Source of the DNA: an uncultured Pelagibacterales bacterium
GTDB taxonomy: Bacteria > Pseudomonadota > Alphaproteobacteria > Pelagibacterales > Pelagibacteraceae
Direction: 5' to 3'
Length of the DNA: 9,969 nt
Assembly: GCA_913020625.1 (NCBI GenBank)
Contig: CAJVZX010000025.1
Coordinates: 1-9,969 of the forward strand
A model generated the notes under the pieces. The model ran no database searches and had not been told where the DNA came from. It worked only from the letters and a program-made list of their open reading frames with translations. Shown piece after piece: positions 1 to 5,091 of this stretch. A program made the translations under genes and the position numbers. Positions within the stretch are counted from its first letter, which is position 1. Every line of letters begins with the position of its first letter.

Positions 1-202
1 AAAAGAACAGCAAAGGCAAAAAGAAGAAGAACAAAGACAACAAAAACAACAAGAAGAACAAAGATTAAAAGAAGAAGAACAAAAACAACAAGAACAAGAC
101 CAAGAAGAACAAAGATTGAAAGAAGAAGAACAACAAAAACAAGAAGAAAAAGAACAGCAAAGGCAAAAAGAAGAAGAACAAAGACAACAAAAACAACAAG
201 AA
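1..202 (+). repeat. Direct repeats of CAA/GAA/AAA codons inside the partial coding region
   Basis: Bases 1-55 and 148-202 are identical over 55 bp, offset by 147 bp (49 codons). Between them, 50-80 and 101-131 are the same apart from one A/G difference, offset by 51 bp (17 codons). All offsets are multiples of three, so repeat gain or loss keeps the reading frame. The array probably continues to the left of the window. Confidence 0.85.
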
Positions 203-205
203 TAA
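2..205 (+). CDS. C-terminal end of a Lys/Glu/Gln-rich repetitive protein (5' partial)
   Basis: This is an open frame entering from the left edge and ending at TAA 203-205; 67 residues are visible. Nearly every residue is K, E or Q, with a few R, L and one D, and no hydrophobic core. Such a composition predicts a long charged helix or coiled coil, or a disordered tail. The same 18-residue block (KEQQRQKEEEQRQQKQQE) occurs at residues 1-18 and 50-67, and an EEQRLKEEEQ block occurs twice between them. All frames here are free of stops for long stretches because the DNA is built from CAA, GAA and AAA units. I chose this frame because the alternatives give Cys/Phe/Leu- or Arg/Thr-only products and because it stops at a normal gene end facing mlaC. 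Similar tails occur in TolA-like and other envelope proteins, but no conserved domain is visible and I do not assign a function. Confidence 0.6.
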   Translation, partial: KEQQRQKEEEQRQQKQQEEQRLKEEEQKQQEQDQEEQRLKEEEQQKQEEKEQQRQKEEEQRQQKQQE

Positions 206-257
206 GTTTAGTCTTTGAATCTTAATTTAAGCAAAAACCCAACCAATTTTTAATATT

Positions 258-860
258 TTATTGTTCTGAAAATTCTTTTAATTTGATAAATAGAGCATTT
301 ATATCTCCAGAATTATTTTCTATTATAGATGAAAATTCTTCTTTTTGAGTTCTTGCAAGACTTAAACCTTCAATTATTACATCTCTTATCAAAAGTTTTT
401 GTGGATTTTTTGTATAAACTCTCCAATCCATCTTTACTTCAGGTTTTTTATCTGTAGCAAGCAACAAGCTATAAACAATTGTATAATTTTCATTTTTCCT
501 TACGGACGAAAGTACAATAATTTTTGGGTCTGAATAGTCTGATAATCTTGAAGTAAAGCTTTTTAAAAAATAATCTTTAAATAGTAAATTATATTTTTCT
601 TTTTGCTCATCATTTAATGCTTTTCTGTAAGAACCAAGAGAGTAATAACCGATCCCAATGATATCTACTTTTTCTTTAGCCATTTCAGTTAATTTTTCTG
701 ATTTAAATTCTTTGGAGTTCGAAGCAATTAAGATTTTTTTTGCATCATCAACAATTTCTTGGATAAAATCTTTGGGATCAATATTATTTGCAGATACTGA
801 TGAAAAAAAAAAAAAAATTAAATATAAGTTACCTAAGAAAATAATAAATTTATTTTTCAT
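258..860 (-). CDS. mlaC: MlaC-family periplasmic phospholipid-binding protein (Ttg2D type)
   Basis: This 200-residue protein, usual for the family, is the periplasmic shuttle of the Mla system, which carries phospholipid between the outer-membrane MlaA complex and the inner-membrane MlaFED transporter. Residues 1-24 form a signal peptide: a Lys-containing start, a Phe/Ile/Leu core, and a probable cut after SVSA. The mature part begins with the typical helix (DPKDFIQEIVDDAKKIL). Residues 159-180 carry the family's characteristic end motif, RDVIIEGLSLARTQKEEFSS. It starts 5 bp after the mlaA stop on the same strand, so the two are almost certainly cotranscribed and work on the same substrate. 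The signal-peptide core is encoded by a 15-base homopolymer (A at 803-817 on the plus strand), a possible slippage site. No clear Shine-Dalgarno is seen. The assignment rests on motif recall. Confidence 0.85.
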   Translation of the reverse strand: MKNKFIIFLGNLYLIFFFFSSVSANNIDPKDFIQEIVDDAKKILIASNSKEFKSEKLTEMAKEKVDIIGIGYYSLGSYRKALNDEQKEKYNLLFKDYFLKSFTSRLSDYSDPKIIVLSSVRKNENYTIVYSLLLATDKKPEVKMDWRVYTKNPQKLLIRDVIIEGLSLARTQKEEFSSIIENNSGDINALFIKLKEFSEQ

Positions 861-865
861 TTTTT

Positions 866-1654
866 TTAATTATTATTTATTTCTTCCCAGTCACTATCAT
901 CTTGAGTTTCAGTAATTGAATCTGAATTACCTACTTTCTTTTTTCTATCTTGTAAGTATAAACTTTTCACTGAAGCATAAAAATCTATAGAGTTTCTTTC
1001 CAGACTATCAAATGACTCAATATTTTTTGCTCTGAAGTCCACAGAGTTTGTTGCTTTTGAAATATAGAAATCACGATCTCTAAAAAAATTTGTATCTTGT
1101 CTAACAGTAATATTATACCAAGGATCACCACCTACAAAATTTATAACTGTTCCAGTAAAATCTCTTACTGTAGTTGGGCCAATGACAGGAAGCACAAAGT
1201 AGCATCCACTATGGGATCCCCAGGCGCCTAAAGTTTGTCCATAATCTTCTTTTCCTACTGCTTTTAGTCCAAGTCTATTAGCTGGATCAAAGAATCCTAA
1301 AATTCCAATTGTTGTATTTAATGTAAAACGAAGAGTGTTAAGGCCTGCCTGTTGTAGCTGTCCCTGTAACAAGTTATTTGGAATAGTTACAAGATTTGAA
1401 AGATTGTTAACCATATTACCTGTACCTTTTCTGATTGGTTTAGGTAATTTTCTATACCCTTTTGCCAACGGTTCAAAAACAGCTCTATCTAAACCTTGGT
1501 TAAAAGAAAAAAATGCCCTGCTTACTCCTTCAAAGCAATCACTTGTAGTTGTTCCAGATGATTTACTTAACTCTTCGCTACCCTCAGATCCACTAAATGC
1601 GTTAGTGTTTATCATTAAGGATACTGTTAATATAATGCAAAATAACTTTTTCAT
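866..1654 (-). CDS. mlaA: MlaA/VacJ-family outer-membrane phospholipid removal protein
   Basis: The 262-residue product matches the MlaA (VacJ) family, which removes mislocalised phospholipid from the outer leaflet of the outer membrane and passes it to MlaC. Family motifs appear in order: FEGVSRAFFSFNQGLDRAVFEPLAKGYRKLP (41-71, written here as landmarks F41-P71), the IPNNLLQG segment (91-98), RFTLNTTIGILGFFDPA (109-125), EDYGQTLGAWG (136-146) and LPVIGPTTVRDFTG (155-168). Residues 1-20 form a cleavable-looking signal peptide. Unlike E. coli MlaA, no lipobox Cys follows it; the only nearby cysteines are C6, inside the hydrophobic core, and C40. The C-terminus is an extra acidic tail (about 241-262). 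The ATG at 1652-1654 is kept because an in-frame stop lies six codons upstream; the only AGGAG is too far away (1674-1678, minus strand). Its neighbour mlaC supports the role. Confidence 0.9.
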   Translation of the reverse strand: MKKLFCIILTVSLMINTNAFSGSEGSEELSKSSGTTTSDCFEGVSRAFFSFNQGLDRAVFEPLAKGYRKLPKPIRKGTGNMVNNLSNLVTIPNNLLQGQLQQAGLNTLRFTLNTTIGILGFFDPANRLGLKAVGKEDYGQTLGAWGSHSGCYFVLPVIGPTTVRDFTGTVINFVGGDPWYNITVRQDTNFFRDRDFYISKATNSVDFRAKNIESFDSLERNSIDFYASVKSLYLQDRKKKVGNSDSITETQDDSDWEEINNN

Positions 1655-1679
1655 TTTAATAGTATTTATTTAACTCCTG

Positions 1680-1709
1680 TATATAATAATTTTTAAATTG
1701 TAAATTCAA
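1680..1709. promoter_or_regulatory. Candidate overlapping divergent promoters between mlaA and the amidase gene
   Basis: The 60 bp between the two divergent genes must hold both promoters if each gene has its own. A perfect TATAAT at 1682-1687 (plus) would serve the amidase gene, although no good -35 is seen at the right distance. On the minus strand, TTGAAT (1709-1704) and TATATA (1685-1680) are separated by 18 bp and would serve mlaA-mlaC. The two elements share bases, so the promoters may exclude each other. In DNA this AT-rich, such hexamers arise by chance, so confidence is low. Confidence 0.35.
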
Positions 1710-1714
1710 TAAAC

Positions 1715-2446
1715 ATGAATAATTTAAACGTTTTGTTGAGAAATTCACCTAAATTTAAGACAAAAATAAGAAGCAATAAAGGCATAAAAATCATTGTTAT
1801 ACACTATACTGGGATGCAATCTGAGGTTGATGCATTAAATCGATTAACAGATATTAAGTCTAAGGTTAGTTGTCATTATCTAATAAATGAAAAAGGTCAA
1901 ATTATAAGTATCATTCCAGACAATTACACAGCCTGGCATGCAGGCAAGTCTAGATGGGGAAAATTATCATCTTTAAATAAGTATTCTATTGGAATTGAAT
2001 TAGTTAATCCTGGTCATAACTTTGGTTATAAAAAATTTAGAAAAAAACAAATTTCAGCATTAATTCAACTCATAAAAAAATTGATAAAAAAATATAATAT
2101 AAATAAAAAAAATATTGTTGGTCATTCAGATATAGCACCTTTAAGAAAAAAAGATCCTGGGGAAAAATTTCCCTGGAAAATATTAGCAAAGTCAAATATT
2201 GGCATATGGCATAATTTGAAACAAAAGAAATTAATGAAGAATAGAAAAAAGAAAATATTAAAAAAAGAAAAATTAATTTTCTTTAAGTTTTTAAATAAAA
2301 TTGGATTTCAAACTAGATTTAATATTAAAAAATCCAAATATCAAAAGAAATTAATTGAAGCTTTTCAAAGAAGATTTAGGCCCAGGCTAATTTCGGGGAT
2401 TATAGATAAAGAATGTTTTTTTATTGCAAAAAACATAAGCTTATAG
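1715..2446 (+). CDS. N-acetylmuramoyl-L-alanine amidase, Amidase_2 type (AmpD/AmiD-like) with C-terminal peptidoglycan-binding-like region
   Basis: This predicted zinc amidase (243 residues) cuts the bond between MurNAc and L-Ala in peptidoglycan or its anhydro-muropeptide fragments. The Amidase_2 domain covers about residues 22-160. Zinc ligands are H30 (VIHYT), H137 (VGHSDI) and D147 (KDPG); E95 in GIELVNPG is in the position of the catalytic acid, and H75 lies in the conserved AWHAG. Residues 185-243 (FLNKIGF, then EAFQRRFRPRL.SGIID) resemble the small helical peptidoglycan-binding domain at the C-terminus of AmiD-type enzymes; a lysine-rich linker joins the two. No signal peptide or lipobox is visible, so either the enzyme is cytoplasmic and recycles wall fragments (AmpD-like role) or the true start is missed. 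There is no Shine-Dalgarno before the ATG. It precedes rnpB and the dcw cluster, a setting I recall from other alphaproteobacteria. Confidence 0.88.
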   Translation: MNNLNVLLRNSPKFKTKIRSNKGIKIIVIHYTGMQSEVDALNRLTDIKSKVSCHYLINEKGQIISIIPDNYTAWHAGKSRWGKLSSLNKYSIGIELVNPGHNFGYKKFRKKQISALIQLIKKLIKKYNINKKNIVGHSDIAPLRKKDPGEKFPWKILAKSNIGIWHNLKQKKLMKNRKKKILKKEKLIFFKFLNKIGFQTRFNIKKSKYQKKLIEAFQRRFRPRLISGIIDKECFFIAKNISL

Positions 2447-2462
2447 CGAATAAATTAAGTAT

Positions 2463-2490
2463 TGAATTTATTTGAGCTTACCCTTATTTT
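2463..2490 (+). promoter_or_regulatory. Candidate rnpB promoter
   Basis: TTGAAT (2463-2468) and TATTTT (2485-2490) are separated by 16 bp and would start transcription about six bases later, right at the 5' strand of the RNase P RNA P1 stem (2496). The position fits well, but the hexamers are weak and the background is AT-rich. Confidence 0.4.
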
Positions 2491-2495
2491 AGATC

Positions 2496-2858
2496 TGCCA
2501 GATAAATGACTTGTCACTTCTTTGTTTGCAAAGAAGAGGAAAGTCCGGGCTCTACAAAGATACGGTGCCAGGTAACTCCTGGCGGGGGCGACCCCAGGGA
2601 CAGTGCCACAGAAAATATACCGCCTTATCAAGGCAAGGGTGAAAAGGTGTGGTAAGAGCACACCGGTTTTTTGGTAACAAAAAACGCATGGAAAACCCCA
2701 CCGAGAGCAAGACCAAGTAGAGATGACATTGTTTCTTCGGAAACTAAAAACAATCTTTGGTTAGTCATAAGGGTTGGTCGCTCGAGCTGAGAGGTGACTT
2801 TTAGCCTAGAGAAATGACTTGTTTAAATGACAGAACCCGGCTTACAGTTTATCTGGCA
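2496..2858 (+). ncRNA. rnpB: RNase P RNA, bacterial type A (rnpB)
   Basis: This is the catalytic RNA of RNase P, which removes 5' leaders from tRNA precursors. The ends are set by an 11-bp perfect P1 helix: TGCCAGATAAA (2496-2506) pairs with TTTATCTGGCA (2848-2858). Conserved core sequences are present in order: GAGGAAAGTCCGGGCTC (2536-2552), CAGTGCCACAGAAA (2601-2614), GAAAAGGTG (2641-2649), the CCGAGAGCAAGACCAAGTAG segment (2701-2720) and ACAGAACCCGGCTTAC (2830-2845). The CCGGG of the first and the CCCGG of the last form part of the P4 core pairing. The RNA is about 363 nt, and its GC content is visibly higher than that of its surroundings, as expected for a structured RNA in an AT-rich genome. 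A minus-strand open frame across it is a shadow. Confidence 0.97.
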
Positions 2859-3031
2859 AAAGTTAGTCAAAAGTTTAATAATATAAATTTAAAAATTAAT
2901 GAATTGATTCAATTTCGGATCAAAAATGTTCTTTTTTTTCAATTATTTAGAAAATTATAAGAAAAAATCTAATTAAAATCCTTTTATGGGATATAAAAAT
3001 ATTCCCAAATTTTCCTTAAAATACCATAAAA

Positions 3032-3047
3032 ATACGTATTGACGTAT
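3032..3047. promoter_or_regulatory. Palindrome ATACGT-ATTG-ACGTAT overlapping the -35
   Basis: ATACGT (3032-3037) is the exact reverse complement of ACGTAT (3042-3047), with a 4-bp centre. It covers the TTGACG -35 element. This is the form of a binding site for a dimeric regulator, but no known regulator is recognised. A 6-bp inverted repeat can occur by chance. Confidence 0.3.
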
Positions 3048-3067
3048 AAGTTGAATTCCCATATGCT
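3039..3067 (+). promoter_or_regulatory. Promoter of the mraZ-ftsZ-rsmH-ftsL-ftsI-murEF operon
   Basis: TTGACG (3039-3044; five of six matches to TTGACA) and TATGCT (3062-3067; four of six to TATAAT) are separated by exactly 17 bp. Transcription would start near 3074, giving a leader of about 75 nt before the mraZ ATG. Two of the three MraZ-type boxes touch or overlap the -10, and a small palindrome overlaps the -35. No terminator or further promoter of similar quality is seen downstream, so this is the best candidate to drive the whole cluster. Confidence 0.6.
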
Positions 3068-3081
3068 CCCATATATTCCCA
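3057..3081 (-). promoter_or_regulatory. MraZ operator: three TGGGA boxes in direct repeat, 10-bp period
   Basis: TCCCA occurs at 3057-3061, 3067-3071 and 3077-3081, that is TGGGA on the minus strand, each pair separated by five bases. Three TGGG(A/G) repeats with 5-nt spacers upstream of mraZ are the known binding pattern of MraZ in E. coli. One box per helical turn puts all three on the same DNA face. The array covers the -10 and probable start site, which predicts repression by blocking RNA polymerase, and therefore negative autoregulation of mraZ and of the genes behind it. Confidence 0.8.
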
Positions 3082-3148
3082 AATAAGGGTTATATGGAGA
3101 TGATAAATAAAAAAAGGTTTTTTAATTTTAAAAGTAAATTAGGAGAAT

Positions 3149-3613
3149 ATGTTTTTATCAACTTACGAGAACAGGCTAGACAAAAAAGGAAGGGTTTCGG
3201 TGCCAGCTAGTTATAGATCTTATCTATCAAGCTTAGGTTATAATGGAATAGTTTGCTATCCATCTTTTAATTATAATGCAATAGAAGCATGTGCGCAAAA
3301 TAGAATTGAAAAATTATCAGATACAATAGATGCATTGAATCCATTCGAGGAGAAAAGAGATATATTTGCCACTTCAGTATTAGCAGAAAGTGTAAATTTA
3401 CAATTTGATCCAGAGGGAAGGGTTTCAATTAGCTCAAAGCTTTTAAAGCATGCAAAAATAAAATCCTCAGTTTTATTTGTTGGTCAAGGAAAAACTTTTC
3501 AAATTTGGGAGCCAAATCTTTATGAAAAATTTAGAATTCAAGCAAAGAAAAAAGCAAGTTTGAATAGGTCAAGTTTAAAATGGGAAAAACAATTTAATCA
3601 GGAGGGAAAATGA
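3149..3613 (+). CDS. mraZ: Transcriptional regulator MraZ
   Basis: MraZ is the conserved first gene of the division and cell-wall cluster. The protein forms a ring of subunits and binds repeated TGGG boxes in its own promoter, repressing the cluster. The 154-residue product shows the two tandem SpoVT/AbrB-like halves, each with its DxxGR motif: DKKGRVSVP (residues 11-19) and DPEGRVSIS (about 87-95). The MFLSTYENRLD start is typical of the family. The start is supported by AGGAG at 3141-3145, three bases before the ATG, one of only two clear ribosome binding sites in the window. The matching operator lies 68-92 bp upstream of the start. Its stop overlaps the ftsZ start (ATGA at 3610-3613), so the two are translationally coupled. 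The C-terminal residues after about 130 are basic and not family-specific. Confidence 0.96.
   Translation: MFLSTYENRLDKKGRVSVPASYRSYLSSLGYNGIVCYPSFNYNAIEACAQNRIEKLSDTIDALNPFEEKRDIFATSVLAESVNLQFDPEGRVSISSKLLKHAKIKSSVLFVGQGKTFQIWEPNLYEKFRIQAKKKASLNRSSLKWEKQFNQEGK
3600..3606 (+). promoter_or_regulatory. Strong Shine-Dalgarno of ftsZ inside the end of mraZ
   Basis: AGGAGGG lies four codons before the mraZ stop and three bases from the ftsZ ATG (3610). It is the most complete anti-16S match in the window. It fixes the ftsZ start and suggests that ftsZ is translated more strongly than the other cluster genes, which, apart from mraZ, lack such a site. Confidence 0.7.
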
Positions 3614-5067
3614 CAATTAATTTAAAACTACCAGAGTTAAGAGAATTAAATCCTAGAATAATTGTTTTAGGAGTTGGAGGCGCAGGAGGAAATGCAATCA
3701 ATGGAATGATTGACGCTGGATTACAAGGTGTAGAATTTATAGCGGTCAATACTGATGCTCAAGATTTAAAATCAAGCAAAGCTCATGCAAAAATTCAATT
3801 AGGAATGAACTTAACAAAAGGCTTAGGGGCGGGAGCCAAATTAGATATTGGTCAAGCGGCAGCCGATGAATCTCTTAATGAAATTATAAATCATGTTCAA
3901 GGTGCCAATATGGTTTTTATTACAGCAGGAATGGGTGGTGGAACCGGAACAGGAGCAGCGCATGTAATTGCTAGAGCCGCAAAAGAATTAAATATTTTAA
4001 CAGTTGGAGTTGTTACTTTACCATTCTTATATGAAGGACCTTTAAGAACAAGAAGAGCTAATCTAGGGCTAGAAGAATTAAAAAAACATGTGGACACAAA
4101 TATAGTAATACCAAATCAGAACCTATTTAAAATTGCAAATGAACAAACTACTTTTGAAGAGTCATTTGAATTATCAAATGATGTTTTATTACATGGAGTT
4201 CAAAGTATTACGGACTTGATGGTTCGACCAGGTCTAATTAATTTAGATTTTGCAGATGTTGAAACTGTAATGAGCAGAATGGGCAAAGCGATGATGGGCA
4301 CAGGAGAAGCCGAAGGAGAAAAAAGAGCAGAACAAGCAGCTGAGCTCGCAATTAATAATCCATTAATAGATGATTATTCATTAAAGGGAGCAAAAGGACT
4401 TTTAATTAATATTACAGGAGGTAAAGATCTTAAATTGTTCGAAGTCGATGAAGCGGTTAATAAAGTGAGAGCTGAAGTAGATCCTGAGTGTGAATTGATT
4501 ATAGGAGCAATAACGGATCCCGCACTTGATGGCAAATTAAGAGTTTCTATAGTTGCAACAGCTTTAGATGGACAAACCCCTGAAACTAAATCAGTAATAA
4601 ATATGGTTCACAGAATTCAAAATAGAAATCTTGGTTATTCCGATTTTTCTAGCAATCATAATTCTTCAGTGCAAATGACAACATCAGCTACAAATAACAC
4701 TCAAGGTGCAAATGCATTAAAATTAGAGCCAGAAACATATACACACGAACAAACAATAACTGAAAATTTAAATCCAGAAATAGAAAAAGATAGTTCTTTG
4801 GAAAATATTTCAATTGAAAATCTTGGATATATGGAAAATGCCGAACAAATGCAAAAAGATGAAGAGCCGAGTCTCGTTGTAAATAATGTAGTTAATGAAC
4901 CTGAAGATAGAACGCCAGCACTGTTTTCTGAGGATGAAAATTTAGATACATTTAAAGATGAAAATAAATCTTTAAATCAAGATTTTTCAGATACACTTAT
5001 TGATGACGATCAAAATGAAGAGGAAGATTTAGAAATTCCAGCCTTTCTAAGGAAACAAAAAAATTAA
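3610..5067 (+). CDS. ftsZ: Cell division GTPase FtsZ
   Basis: FtsZ is the tubulin-like GTPase that polymerises into the cytoplasmic Z-ring and organises septum synthesis. The 485-residue protein has all main elements: the GVGGAGGNAIN nucleotide loop (21-31), NTDAQ (47-51), the GGGTGTG signature (109-115), the NLDFAD catalytic T7 loop (211-216), the GKAMMGTGEAEGEKRA stretch (225-240) and the FEVDEA segment (277-282). Residues about 325-472 are a long acidic, low-complexity linker, followed by the conserved tail LEIPAFLRKQ (474-483) that binds membrane tethers and other division proteins. The usual TKPFxFEG after the signature is TLPFLYEG here, with Leu at 137. The most unusual feature is the position: it overlaps mraZ by four bases and precedes rsmH, whereas ftsZ normally follows ftsQ-ftsA at the far end of the cluster. 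The intact tail and catalytic loop argue for the main FtsZ rather than a decayed paralogue. Confidence 0.97.
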   Translation: MTINLKLPELRELNPRIIVLGVGGAGGNAINGMIDAGLQGVEFIAVNTDAQDLKSSKAHAKIQLGMNLTKGLGAGAKLDIGQAAADESLNEIINHVQGANMVFITAGMGGGTGTGAAHVIARAAKELNILTVGVVTLPFLYEGPLRTRRANLGLEELKKHVDTNIVIPNQNLFKIANEQTTFEESFELSNDVLLHGVQSITDLMVRPGLINLDFADVETVMSRMGKAMMGTGEAEGEKRAEQAAELAINNPLIDDYSLKGAKGLLINITGGKDLKLFEVDEAVNKVRAEVDPECELIIGAITDPALDGKLRVSIVATALDGQTPETKSVINMVHRIQNRNLGYSDFSSNHNSSVQMTTSATNNTQGANALKLEPETYTHEQTITENLNPEIEKDSSLENISIENLGYMENAEQMQKDEEPSLVVNNVVNEPEDRTPALFSEDENLDTFKDENKSLNQDFSDTLIDDDQNEEEDLEIPAFLRKQKN

Positions 5068-5091
5068 TGAATGAAAAAAAAAATATAAACA

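Noticed and set aside
1..202. CRISPR array or tandem-repeat regulatory element.
   Set aside because: Repeats are not evenly spaced with unique spacers; all offsets are multiples of three and the stretch reads as one open coding frame.
206..257. Terminator between the convergent 5' partial gene and mlaC.
   Set aside because: Only a 5-bp AT repeat (CTTAA/TTAAG, 220-230) with a one-base centre is present; no usable hairpin is seen.
658..915. Plus-strand open frame of 85 codons.
   Set aside because: It is antisense to the mlaC start and the mlaA end, and its Phe/Lys-rich composition reflects the reverse of AT-rich coding DNA.
1335..1673. Plus-strand open frame of 112 codons.
   Set aside because: It is fully antisense to mlaA, which has clear family motifs; the shadow has none.
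2455..2661. Minus-strand open frame of 68 codons.
   Set aside because: It lies almost entirely on the antisense of the RNase P RNA; the Cys/Arg-rich product has no domain.
2901..2939. Possible rnpB terminator: weak hairpin GAATTG-ATT-CAATTT, then T8 at 2932-2939.
   Set aside because: The stem is short and AT-only, and the T-run begins 17 nt after it, unlike an intrinsic terminator. It could be chance.
3897..4097. Minus-strand frames within ftsZ (here), ftsI (7272-7475) and murE (9186-9368).
   Set aside because: Each is antisense to a strongly conserved gene and shows no independent start signal or domain.
3610..5067. Horizontal acquisition of ftsZ by a mobile element.
   Set aside because: No transposase, inverted repeats or target duplication is seen, and AT content and junction style match the neighbours.
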